Below, in pieces: positions 31,684-39,426 of a stretch of DNA of 61,284 nucleotides. The position numbers were made by a program, and so were the translations under genes. Each line of letters starts with the position of its first letter. Positions within the stretch are counted from its first letter, which is position 1. This stretch comes from a virus. The notes below the pieces were generated by a model. That model searched no databases. It was not told the DNA's origin and saw nothing but the letters and a program-made list of their open reading frames with translations. Location: positions 1 through 61,284 of the IMG/VR virus record IMGVR_UViG_3300031857_000179. One strand, 5' to 3'.

Positions 31684-32206
31684 TAGTGTAGTAGGTATAT
31701 CTGAAAGATGCATCAGATGTTAGAATATTTTCTGGTGTATCTTGTGAGGCTAACATAAATGATGCTAGAGATGTTGGAAATACATCTACAAACTTAAATC
31801 TGTATAGTGGTGTAAATGCAGATGAGTATATGGTAAGTGTTGCATCAGAAAATTGTGGTGTCTTTGGATTACCAAAATTTTTAGATAGTCTAGGCAATTC
31901 ACGATATTGTTCAAAGTCTTCTGGAAATGTCATAGCACGAATCCAATCGTGTATCTCAATCCATGAACGCATTTCTTCATCAATAGCAAATGTAACGTTA
32001 AGTAAATCATAGATTGCTTTTTCACCAGGAGAATATTTCTCTACGAATGGTGTAGACACTGGTACTTCTCCCATAGAGATACCAGGTACTGATACCGCTT
32101 GACAGAAATACTGAATGTTTGGCACCCGTGAGAAAGTTAATTGAAACTTATTTGGGTGTAAAAAATTCTGATTTAGTGGAGTGCTTGATGTTGGTGTAGT
32201 TGCCAT
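31667..32206 (-). CDS. Tail-tube-like virion protein (gp19 family)
   Basis: A 179-aa protein. NKFQLTFSRVPNIQYFCQAV, VSVPGISMGEVPVSTPF and DEEMRSWIEIHDWIRAMTFP, then YRFKFVDVFPTSLASFML, follow the T4 tail-tube fold, and it shares this design with the main tube protein at 38853. A gp19-like gene between gp23 and uvsY is common in aquatic T4-like phages; it may cap or join the tube. A late promoter lies 6 bases upstream. Confidence 0.82.
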   Translation of the reverse strand: MATTPTSSTPLNQNFLHPNKFQLTFSRVPNIQYFCQAVSVPGISMGEVPVSTPFVEKYSPGEKAIYDLLNVTFAIDEEMRSWIEIHDWIRAMTFPEDFEQYRELPRLSKNFGNPKTPQFSDATLTIYSSAFTPLYRFKFVDVFPTSLASFMLASQDTPENILTSDASFRYTYYTIDKMF

Positions 32207-32211
32207 ACGTA

Positions 32212-32219
32212 TATTTATA
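32212..32219 (-). promoter_or_regulatory. T4-type late promoter (TATAAATA)
   Basis: Exact TATAAATA on the minus strand, between the gp23 terminator and the tube-like gene. Its closeness to the ATG (5 bases between) implies a very short leader or a leaderless mRNA. Confidence 0.75.
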
Positions 32220-32223
32220 AACG

Positions 32224-32252
32224 AAAAAAGGGGAACATTTCTGTTCCCCTTT
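32224..32252 (-). terminator. Intrinsic terminator after gp23
   Basis: On the minus strand AAAGGGGAACA, a GAAA tetraloop and TGTTCCCCTTT form an 11-pair perfect stem whose last pairs run into a six-T tract. It ends the capsid mRNA, 28 bases after the stop codon. Confidence 0.92.
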
Positions 32253-32280
32253 AAAGTGCCTCTCTTAATGGAGGCTTAGA

Positions 32281-33615
32281 TTACATAATGTTCGTAATCT
32301 TGAATGCACGGTAGTACAAGTTGCTTGTCTGTGTCAAAGCACCTTGACCTTGGGTTGCACCTTCAGCAAATGGATTAGCAACTAGACCGTAACGGGTCTT
32401 GAAGCCAATTTTTGGCTGGAAGGTTGTAGTATCAACCGCACGAACCATTTGTAGAGGAACGTATGGGCAATAGAACAAACCAGCATCATAAGCGTTAGAA
32501 CCTTTGAAGCCCATAACTGCAAACTCAGAAGTAGAGTTAGCGCCGAAATATGGATCAATATACACTTTGATACGACCGAACAATGTACCAGCAAAAGTAT
32601 TACCGGTGTCATCAACTGTTAAGCTAACTTGACCTTGTAGTGCTGATGAATAGTCTAGGATGCCAGCCATTGCAAGAGCAGAAGCTACATCAGAAGAACA
32701 AATCATCACGTTACCTTTACCACGACGGGTTGTCTTAGCAATGGTGTTAGCTTCACGTTCCAATTGGAATGCCAAGCCTTTAACTTTTTCAACCATCCAA
32801 CGACCGTTAGAATCGGTGTCAAGGTCAAAAGTACCAACTGTGGTTGTACCAACTTTACAGCCAACTTTAGCAACTGTATAGATTGTGCGTAGAACTTCAC
32901 GGTTGATTTCAGCAAGAATCTCAGAAGAAAGAATGTTGCTCAATTCGGTTTCTGCGTCAAGACCATGAACTGCTTTCAAGTCTTGTGCAAGTTCCATTGA
33001 GTATTCTGCTTTCAACTGACGAGTACGTGCAGTAACGGTAACTTTCTCAATTGAGAAGCCCATTTCTTGTAGTGCGTCACCTTCACCAGATGCAGTGGTC
33101 AAACCAGTAGAAGTGTTAGCATCAAACACGCCATATGGACGGTCAGATGTAGCAGACTTCATTGCAAAGGTTTGTTGTGCAAGAGATGCACCAGCAGCCG
33201 AGAAGTTTGTATTAGCTTCGTTGTAGAAGGCTTCATTTGTACCTGATGGCTGAGTGTTGGTACCATAGATTGAACGCATTGCGAAAATCATACCTGTTGG
33301 GCCAGTCATAGGCTGAACACCGCAGATATCATAAGCAATTAGGTTAGGCAATGAACGGCGAACCAAGCTGATAAGGATTGGGTCAAAACCGGCAACAGCA
33401 CCAGTTGCTAGAGCACCGCTACCGAAACCACCAGTACCAGCAGAGTTTGTTGGTGCGGCTTCGTTAAGCATGCCAGATTCTTTAGCCATAGCTTGTACTT
33501 GGTTCTCAAGTACCAATGCTGTAACAGCACGTTTGTATGGATCAGAAATTTTTGGTAGGTCGCTGTGTTCTAGAACAGGCGCCCATTTTTTTTGTAGGTC
33601 TTCGGAAAGATACAT
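32281..33615 (-). CDS. 23: Major capsid protein gp23
   Basis: A 444-aa protein building the head lattice. LIAYDICGVQPMTGPTGMIF, AMRSIYG, KVTVTARTRQLKAEYSMELA, QDLKAVHGLDAE, VMICSSDVASAL and VPLQMVRAVDTTTFQPKIGF are diagnostic gp23 segments in order. The N-terminal segment before the cleavage region by gp21 (around AKESGMLNEAAP) is present. A strong AAGGAGA site and a dedicated terminator fit its high expression. Confidence 0.97.
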   Translation of the reverse strand: MYLSEDLQKKWAPVLEHSDLPKISDPYKRAVTALVLENQVQAMAKESGMLNEAAPTNSAGTGGFGSGALATGAVAGFDPILISLVRRSLPNLIAYDICGVQPMTGPTGMIFAMRSIYGTNTQPSGTNEAFYNEANTNFSAAGASLAQQTFAMKSATSDRPYGVFDANTSTGLTTASGEGDALQEMGFSIEKVTVTARTRQLKAEYSMELAQDLKAVHGLDAETELSNILSSEILAEINREVLRTIYTVAKVGCKVGTTTVGTFDLDTDSNGRWMVEKVKGLAFQLEREANTIAKTTRRGKGNVMICSSDVASALAMAGILDYSSALQGQVSLTVDDTGNTFAGTLFGRIKVYIDPYFGANSTSEFAVMGFKGSNAYDAGLFYCPYVPLQMVRAVDTTTFQPKIGFKTRYGLVANPFAEGATQGQGALTQTSNLYYRAFKITNIM

Positions 33616-33638
33616 TTAGAGTTCTCCTTGGGTTTTAA

Positions 33639-34655
33639 TTAAAATCGGGTTGTTTTTGAAATTGATTGAACAATAGAGTTAACGAATGCATCGGAAGAAA
33701 TAGCTTGTTTCTTATCTTCAACAACGTCATTCACTTGTTCGTGAAGTTGGGCTTCATCAGCCTTCTTTACACCAGAAGGGAAATAGTTTTCACGAATTGT
33801 CTCAAGTTTCTGTTTGTATTCTTCCTCTGTGGAGAACTCTACACTCTCTGCAAGTGCTTTGATTTTTTCAACTTGAGTGTCGGTTAAACCTTCACATACT
33901 TCACGGGTAACTTCTACTTTGTGAGCTTCGGTAAGTTCTTTACGGTACTGTACTGAACGCTCAACTTCCTCGTTTAACTTGCCTTCCAATTCATCAATCT
34001 TGGTAGCCATTTCGTCAACGAGGTCAACTTTCTCTGCAGGAACATCAATGTAGTGTTCTGCGAATAGGTTACGGAGACCAGAGATGAAATCTTCTGTCAA
34101 TTCAGCACGAATGCCTTTTTCAATTGCGATTTCATTGTCTGCCATCCACTGCTCAACCACATAAGCAATATAGTCATTTACTTTTTCGGTCAAGTCTTCT
34201 TTAACTGCTTCAACTGCTTCTTCTAGCATAGATGCGTAGCGAGATTCAGTTTCTTCTTCAATTTGTTTAACTCGGTCAAGGACACGGGCTTCAAAAATTG
34301 TAGTAACTTTTTGTTTGAATTCTTCTGAGATTGTGTTGTCATCAGCAAACAATGCGTTGATATCTTCGGAAAGATTTAGTTCAACTTCTTCAACTTGTTC
34401 TTCTGAAACAACTTCACCCTCAACTTCTACTTCTTCTTGTTTAGCAGAAGCCGCAGAAGGCTTGGTCGCAGGTGCTGTAGCACTCTTTGATGCGGGAGTA
34501 ATTTTGTGCGAGTCATCGTCTTGCTTGGCATTCATTGGGGTTGGGCCGCCAGCATCAACTTGTTCGCCAGGTAGCTTTTCTGGAGGCATAGCATTCTTAC
34601 CCTTGCCTGATGCAAGAATCTCAGCAGCCGCCTCAAAAAGTTTATTTGTAGCCAT
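33639..34655 (-). CDS. 22: Prohead core scaffolding protein gp22
   Basis: A 338-aa, highly charged, largely helical protein. NLSEDINALFADDNTISEEF, KVTTIFEARVLDRVKQIEEE and RNLFAEHYIDVPAEKVDLVD are typical of gp22. It forms the assembly core of the prohead and is degraded by gp21. Residues about 20-95 are low-complexity (Ala, Ser, Glu rich). It has its own late promoter 25 bases upstream and precedes gp23. Confidence 0.93.
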   Translation of the reverse strand: MATNKLFEAAAEILASGKGKNAMPPEKLPGEQVDAGGPTPMNAKQDDDSHKITPASKSATAPATKPSAASAKQEEVEVEGEVVSEEQVEEVELNLSEDINALFADDNTISEEFKQKVTTIFEARVLDRVKQIEEETESRYASMLEEAVEAVKEDLTEKVNDYIAYVVEQWMADNEIAIEKGIRAELTEDFISGLRNLFAEHYIDVPAEKVDLVDEMATKIDELEGKLNEEVERSVQYRKELTEAHKVEVTREVCEGLTDTQVEKIKALAESVEFSTEEEYKQKLETIRENYFPSGVKKADEAQLHEQVNDVVEDKKQAISSDAFVNSIVQSISKTTRF

Positions 34656-34679
34656 TAGGAATCTCCTTTTGTGTATATT

Positions 34680-34687
34680 TATTTATA
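34680..34687 (-). promoter_or_regulatory. T4-type late promoter (TATAAATA) of gp22-gp23
   Basis: Exact TATAAATA on the minus strand in the 36-base gap between gp21 and gp22. It should drive the capsid and scaffold genes up to the terminator at 32224-32252. Confidence 0.85.
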
Positions 34688-34691
34688 ATAA

Positions 34692-35342
34692 TTAAAGTTT
34701 TGATAGAAAATTTTCAAAGAGGCGAATAGCCACTTTTTCAACATCTTTTCTTGGGGCTCTTTGAATTGCTTGTTTTGTTCTGTCTATATCAACCTCAACA
34801 AAACGTCCTTCAACAAATAACCATTCTTTGTTTTCCATGATGCCGTTTACGAATGCACCTGGTGCTGAAGGATCAGCAACAATATCTGCGGCCGTAGCCA
34901 AACGAAAATCACCACCAACAATGTTAATTCCGTCTTCACCAGGAATCAAAGAACCCATGCCTCTTGAGGAAACACCTAGACTAACTCCAGAATCAATAAA
35001 ATTCTTTACAATGTTGCCGTATGGTGTCTCAAGAATTTGTGCTTTACCAATAAAAACATTACCATTTTCTTTAAGAGAGATGATTTTGTGTGAGACACGT
35101 TCCAAATTTAATGTTGGTGTATCTGGATGACCTAATTCTCCCAAAGCACGATTTGTCATAATGTACTCTTGGTTATATCTACCAACTTCTTCTCGTAGTG
35201 TATCCATCTTGTACATTCTACGATTCTTGTTAGCTTGTTCTCCAACTAGAAAGACTCCTTCAATAAAAAGGTTTTTCTTTCCGTTTTCTTTTACTTCAGT
35301 AATATACTGAACGTCTTCAATAGTTTCTGTAATTAATTTCAT
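34692..35342 (-). CDS. 21: Prohead core protease gp21
   Basis: A 216-aa serine protease starting MKLITETIEDVQYITEVKEN. NRALGELGHPDTPTLNLERV carries the catalytic His, and SGVSLGVSSRGMGSL the catalytic Ser, as in the gp21/herpesvirus-like fold. It cleaves gp23, gp22 and other prohead proteins during maturation. The start ATG at 35342 follows the upstream stop by one base; an extension to 35432 would read through the neighbouring gene. Confidence 0.94.
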   Translation of the reverse strand: MKLITETIEDVQYITEVKENGKKNLFIEGVFLVGEQANKNRRMYKMDTLREEVGRYNQEYIMTNRALGELGHPDTPTLNLERVSHKIISLKENGNVFIGKAQILETPYGNIVKNFIDSGVSLGVSSRGMGSLIPGEDGINIVGGDFRLATAADIVADPSAPGAFVNGIMENKEWLFVEGRFVEVDIDRTKQAIQRAPRKDVEKVAIRLFENFLSKL

Positions 35343-35343
35343 T

Positions 35344-35712
35344 TTATGTTCTATCCAAATCTGTTGAATACGTTGCAGTTTTAGACACTTCCAAGAAAAC
35401 AGTACCGCTAGTTGCGATGGTAACTGTAACATTACCTGTATTAGTGTTGGCTAAACTAGTGCCCAATTCATCAAGATTTATCTGCCCACTGTTAAATAAT
35501 GTGGCTAAAGTTATCAACGTATTACTTGCTCCATGTCTGCCAACAGATATACTACCGCCTGTTGACCAAGCAATACGTTTAATATTTGCAGACAGAACAG
35601 TTTCTAAAGCAGTATTTGTTGATAATTGACTTACATTAACATTTACTGTTGAAGGACCTTCTACCCTAATAATACTTGAGCTTCTTAGTTGGTTTGTTAT
35701 TTCAAATGCCAT
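35344..35712 (-). CDS. Probable virion structural protein
   Basis: A 122-aa beta-rich protein. ITNQLRSSSIIRVEGPSTVN, IAWSTGGSISVGRHGASNTL and TVTIATSGTVFLEVSKTATY suggest an immunoglobulin-like or jelly-roll domain. Similar small proteins lie in the head operon of aquatic T4-like phages; capsid decoration is likely but not shown. It sits between the gp68-like and gp21 genes, tightly spaced. Confidence 0.68.
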   Translation of the reverse strand: MAFEITNQLRSSSIIRVEGPSTVNVNVSQLSTNTALETVLSANIKRIAWSTGGSISVGRHGASNTLITLATLFNSGQINLDELGTSLANTNTGNVTVTIATSGTVFLEVSKTATYSTDLDRT

Positions 35713-35713
35713 T

Positions 35714-36145
35714 TTATTTTATTCCCATTGAAGTGCGGCGGCGCAAAGACATTTTTCTTTTCAGTAATGTTCTATTCAACTTTGCTCTGCCTTTAGTTTT
35801 CCAATATCTCTTTAACTTTCTTGACTTTTGAATTCTTGCCATTGCAGGAATTCTTTTAACTGTATTACCAGAAATTCTAAATCCTTTTATTGCTGAACGT
35901 CTTACATTGCGTTGAACAATAATTCTACCCTTTGCGTTGCGTCTAATTCTACGGCGAATCTTTTGAATTCTACCCATACGTTGAATGTTTGCTTCATCAA
36001 TTACTTCAACTTCTTCATATATATCGGCTGCAACGGTACGCTTTATTTCTTCTAATCTTTTAGAAGCAACTTCATTCAAGCGAGTAAAAAGTTCTTCTTT
36101 CGCTTCTACAAGTTTACCTTCAAAAATTAAATCAATTAATTTCAT
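35714..36145 (-). CDS. 68: Prohead core protein, gp68-like
   Basis: A 143-aa protein with a helical acidic N-terminus (LVEAKEELFTRLNEVASKRL) and an extremely basic C-terminal half (RRRIRRNAKGRIIVQRNVRR, later RTLLKRKMSLRRRTS). This layout and its place between gp67 and gp21 match gp68-like core proteins of aquatic phages. The basic part could contact scaffold acidic regions or DNA. It overlaps the 266-aa gene by 4 bases. Confidence 0.78.
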   Translation of the reverse strand: MKLIDLIFEGKLVEAKEELFTRLNEVASKRLEEIKRTVAADIYEEVEVIDEANIQRMGRIQKIRRRIRRNAKGRIIVQRNVRRSAIKGFRISGNTVKRIPAMARIQKSRKLKRYWKTKGRAKLNRTLLKRKMSLRRRTSMGIK

Positions 36146-36942
36146 TTAGCTTTACTAAACGCAAAGTCTGATGCTTTAGAAAAATGTGCTGGTGACTTAT
36201 GTACCATATCAGCAAACTTCTTTTTGTTTTCGTCATTTAATGCTTTATGCACTTGTGTCAAAGCTGATGCTGTAAAGTGGTCAACTTTACGTGTTTCGCC
36301 AGTTGCAAACTTTACAGACTGCGCTGAATTACCAGCAACAATCTTGTGTAGAGTATCCATAACTGCTTCTTCAATTTGCTCAACTTCTTCGGACTGAATA
36401 TCACCAGTGCCGGTTATTGAAAATGGAATAGCAAAATCTCTATTCAATTTTTGATTATGGTATGTTGCAACTCTAACATTACCAGGATACAAACGCACCG
36501 CTGTTCTTTTTAGAAGTAATACAAATGGAGGCTCATTACGAAGATCCTCACCAATCATTTCTATTTCTTCTTTAATGTTATCTGCTGGTAATGTATTCAA
36601 AGCATCACCAACTTTAACTCTGTGTGCTTTTACTTTTCTACCAGTAATGTCAAGTTTGAAATCTGATGTATCCAACAAACCTTCTGATACTGCTTTACGT
36701 GCAGTGCGATACATCTGTGGATTATTCGTAATCATATCTACCATTTTGGTAAACATGTTTTGAATGATAGCACGGTCAGCTGGAGAAAAGTTTGGTTTCT
36801 CATCTGACATTTTACCAAGAATTTGGTGTAGTCTTTGAAGTTGTGCTTTGTTAGCCAAGCCTGCACGAACGAGTGCATCAAACTTTGTAAAGTCTTGCTT
36901 TTCTTCTTCAACGACAGTTTTAAATTCTTGTAAAGACTTCAT
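36142..36942 (-). CDS. Head-operon protein of unknown function
   Basis: A 266-aa protein, MKSLQEFKTVVEEEKQDFTK, lying between the gp67-like and gp68-like genes. The N-terminal short helix (SLQEFKTVVEEE) resembles delivery or cleavage peptides of other prohead proteins here. The centre (RNEPPFVLLLKRTAVRLYPG, TYHNQKLNRDFAIPFSITGT) forms a beta domain. It is expressed with prohead genes and may be an internal head protein; I recognise no family. Confidence 0.68.
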   Translation of the reverse strand: MKSLQEFKTVVEEEKQDFTKFDALVRAGLANKAQLQRLHQILGKMSDEKPNFSPADRAIIQNMFTKMVDMITNNPQMYRTARKAVSEGLLDTSDFKLDITGRKVKAHRVKVGDALNTLPADNIKEEIEMIGEDLRNEPPFVLLLKRTAVRLYPGNVRVATYHNQKLNRDFAIPFSITGTGDIQSEEVEQIEEAVMDTLHKIVAGNSAQSVKFATGETRKVDHFTASALTQVHKALNDENKKKFADMVHKSPAHFSKASDFAFSKAK

Positions 36943-37118
36943 TGTTCTTCTTGCGTTTCTACTTCTTGTTCTCTACCATTAAATAGTGTTGAACCAATTT
37001 CTTGTTTCTTTGCATCTAATGCTTCAAATGCTTTTGCAGAAATCAATTCTTCTAAAGCGGTCTTAGCTTCGGCACCTTCACCAGCGCCAAGCAAATCTAT
37101 AAATTGTCTTGTGTCCAT
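36939..37118 (-). CDS. 67: Prohead core protein, gp67-like
   Basis: A 59-aa protein starting MDTRQFIDLLGAGEGAEAKT. ALEELISAKAFEALDAKKQE followed by IGSTLFNG is the pattern of gp67-like core proteins in T4-like aquatic phages. The C-terminus is acidic (REQEVETQEEQ). Its stop overlaps the next start (ATGA). It lies directly after the portal gene, as gene 67 does in T4, and has its own late promoter. Confidence 0.85.
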   Translation of the reverse strand: MDTRQFIDLLGAGEGAEAKTALEELISAKAFEALDAKKQEIGSTLFNGREQEVETQEEQ

Positions 37119-37131
37119 AATTACTCCTTTA

Positions 37132-38799
37132 TTACCTATTTATAACTCTTCCGAATCTCTTTACAACACTATCTAATTCTGGTGTTGAAGATTCTTCTGA
37201 GCCTGTTTCTGTCACGTTATCTTCTGGCGCAAATTGTTCTGGTGTAGCTTGGTCTTGTTGTTGCATATCTTGTTGCATTGGTTGACCATCTGGACCAAGT
37301 TGTTGTTTTTCTGGCTCAGAATCAATTTGCTTTTGCATTTCTTCTACTTCATCATCAGTCAAATGCAATACATTTTTCTTTACCCACTCTTGTGAGTAAT
37401 AACGACCAACATATGGATCAATTTGTCCGAGTGTTTGTAATCTTTGTGATAGCAATTCGGCATCACGCAATTCTGTGAAGTTATTATCTTTTCTATAGTC
37501 ATAGAAAACATCTTCTCTAAATGTTTCCCATTCTTCCTGTGAACAAATACCTTTTAATGATAGTTGTATCTTAAGCGCATGGTCAAATATTTGAGAAAAT
37601 TTGTTTCGTAGTTTAACAACAAACTTATTAAATTTTAATTCATCACGGGTAACTTCGGTTGATCTACCAATACCAACCATACCACCACCTTGTGGCTCAA
37701 GTCTTGAGTATGGAACATTCAATGACTGTAATAGTTTCTTTTGAAAGTATTGTACGTCTTCCATTTGACCAAGATTTTGACCAGCTGGCAATGTAGTAAT
37801 CTCTGTACCTTTACCACCTTCACGGCGAGGTAACCAGAAGTCTTCAAGCATAGACATGTGTTTACGGTCATCACGCAATTCGCCAGTGTTAGCATCATAA
37901 ACAACTTTGTTTTTATACTTAACCATAACATCACGTAAGTATTGTTCAGCTTTACCCTTTGGTAAATTACCTACGTCAATGTAAAATACTCTACGCTCTG
38001 GTGCTCTTGAAACACGATAGATAACAATCGCATCTTCAATCATACGTAATTGATTGAGTGGCTTAATTGCTTTGTGTAGATAAGAAATAACGAATGTGTT
38101 CTTTGCATCCATCATTCCAGAATTAACATTTACAATTGCATCTGGCGCAATTCTTAGTCCAGAATTAACGCTTGCTGTATAATTTTGTGCAGTTGTGCCT
38201 TTGTCGTTGTAGACATAGTATTCAGCCATTGATTTGATAATGTCTGCACCCGTTTTTAAATCACGACCCTTTTGCACTTCACGCACTTTGCGGATTTTGC
38301 GTGGATCAATGTATCGTAACTCTTGAATACCTTCTTTAGGATTAGATTCGTTTACGATAATATGGAAATAAATTCTTCCATCAATATACCAACGACGGAA
38401 GATATCATCTGCTAAGTTTGAGAAGTTTAACATTGATAAAACATTATCAAATTCTTCTCTGATTTTTTTCTTAATTGATTCTGGTTGCTTCAAATCGTCA
38501 AGAACGATATCAACAACTTTACCTTTATCATCGTGACTGATTGCTTCATCTACAATCTCAGTAATTGCCATATCACACTCTGGGTGATTGGACATTTCAC
38601 GATAGCGAGTAATTAATTCTAGTTCGTTGCGAACTGCGCCTTCTAAGTCAACATATGTACCATAGTGTGCATTCTGGGTAATCGTAACTGCGCCATCATC
38701 CAATGCTTCCGTCGGAAGGGCGAACGAAGCCTGTTCAGGTTTTTCTTTCTGAACAATATCTTTTTCACCGAGTGTGAAGCCGAATAGTTTTATAGCCAC
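37132..38799 (-). CDS. 20: Portal vertex protein gp20
   Basis: A 555-aa protein forming the DNA entry ring of the head. HYGTYVDLEGAVRNELELIT, YREMSNHPECDMAITEIVDE, FFSNLADDIFRR-type region (NFSNLADDIFRRWYIDGRIY), QLRMIEDAIVIYRVSRAPER and RVFYIDVGNLPKGKAEQYL are highly conserved gp20 segments. The C-terminal 80 residues are Gln/Pro/Glu-rich. The start codon is GTG with an AAGGA site 8 bases upstream; no ATG is near. Confidence 0.97.
   Translation of the reverse strand: MAIKLFGFTLGEKDIVQKEKPEQASFALPTEALDDGAVTITQNAHYGTYVDLEGAVRNELELITRYREMSNHPECDMAITEIVDEAISHDDKGKVVDIVLDDLKQPESIKKKIREEFDNVLSMLNFSNLADDIFRRWYIDGRIYFHIIVNESNPKEGIQELRYIDPRKIRKVREVQKGRDLKTGADIIKSMAEYYVYNDKGTTAQNYTASVNSGLRIAPDAIVNVNSGMMDAKNTFVISYLHKAIKPLNQLRMIEDAIVIYRVSRAPERRVFYIDVGNLPKGKAEQYLRDVMVKYKNKVVYDANTGELRDDRKHMSMLEDFWLPRREGGKGTEITTLPAGQNLGQMEDVQYFQKKLLQSLNVPYSRLEPQGGGMVGIGRSTEVTRDELKFNKFVVKLRNKFSQIFDHALKIQLSLKGICSQEEWETFREDVFYDYRKDNNFTELRDAELLSQRLQTLGQIDPYVGRYYSQEWVKKNVLHLTDDEVEEMQKQIDSEPEKQQLGPDGQPMQQDMQQQDQATPEQFAPEDNVTETGSEESSTPELDSVVKRFGRVINR
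37137..37144 (-). promoter_or_regulatory. T4-type late promoter (TATAAATA) of the prohead core genes
   Basis: Exact TATAAATA on the minus strand, inside the last codons of gp20 and 19 bases before gp67. It should serve gp67, the 266-aa gene, gp68, the 122-aa gene and gp21. Confidence 0.82.
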
Positions 38800-38820
38800 T
38801 TTGATTTTCCTTTACATTAT

Positions 38821-38847
38821 AAAAAAGAGGAGAGCCTGGGCTCCCCC
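38821..38847 (-). terminator. Intrinsic terminator after the tail tube gene
   Basis: On the minus strand GGGGAGC-CCAG-GCTCTCC (one G-U pair) is followed by TC and six T. It lies 5 bases after the gp19 stop and limits read-through into the portal gene. Confidence 0.85.
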
Positions 38848-38852
38848 CTTAC

Positions 38853-39398
38853 TTAGACTACTAGGTCCTCTACTGATTCCCACCATTGATAGGTAAGATT
38901 TACAGTAAATTCTTCAATTGTATCATTAGCACTCCAGTCAACATCAATTGATGACAAGTCGGTTGGGAATACACCAATGAACTTGTACTTCTTCAAAATG
39001 GAACCAGCTTTACCATACTGACGAACTTCTCCGTCTGTTGTATAGCCTAGTTGAGTAGCAGCCGCTGGATTACGAACGTTTAGATTGTGGCTGTTAATGC
39101 CATTCATCCAACGTTCAAATGCATTACGAATGACAAAATCCTCGTCATTGATAATTGTAATAGACCAATCTTGAAAGGATCTATTTCCCGCAAACTTTAA
39201 TTCACGACCAAAGTATTGAACTGGCACAGTACCGATTGTTGAACCAGGTAGTTGAGCAGTCTTGCACATAAAACTTAATTTAGTTTGTGCAGTTCCTGGC
39301 AATGAGAATGCTGGGAATGGAAGCGTTACCTCAAATAAATTTGGGCGTGCTCCATCTCCCTGCATCTGAGAGCGGAATTCGTTAATGTTAAATGCCAT
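38853..39398 (-). CDS. 19: Tail tube protein gp19
   Basis: A 181-aa protein. INEFRSQMQGDGARPNLFEV, FMCKTAQLPGSTIGTVPVQY, FGRELKFAGNRSFQDWSITI and IRNAFERWMNGINSHNLNVR are gp19 hallmarks, with GVFPTDLSSIDVDWSANDTI near the end. It polymerises into the inner tail tube. It is followed by its own terminator and preceded by a late-promoter variant. Confidence 0.96.
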   Translation of the reverse strand: MAFNINEFRSQMQGDGARPNLFEVTLPFPAFSLPGTAQTKLSFMCKTAQLPGSTIGTVPVQYFGRELKFAGNRSFQDWSITIINDEDFVIRNAFERWMNGINSHNLNVRNPAAATQLGYTTDGEVRQYGKAGSILKKYKFIGVFPTDLSSIDVDWSANDTIEEFTVNLTYQWWESVEDLVV

Positions 39399-39418
39399 TT
39401 AAGTTTCTCCTATCTCTC

Positions 39419-39426
39419 TATTTATT
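39419..39426 (-). promoter_or_regulatory. Late promoter variant (AATAAATA) of gp19
   Basis: The minus strand reads AATAAATA, one base from the T4 late consensus, 20 bases before gp19 at the same spacing as other late promoters here. Confidence 0.6.

Noticed and set aside
33634-33652. Palindrome-like AT-rich sequence before gp23 as an operator
   Set aside because: It is a short A/T run symmetric mainly by composition; no promoter element accompanies it.
35343-35432. 30-residue N-terminal extension of the gp21 protease
   Set aside because: It would overlap the upstream gene by 89 bases; the internal ATG one base after that gene's stop matches the known start of gp21.
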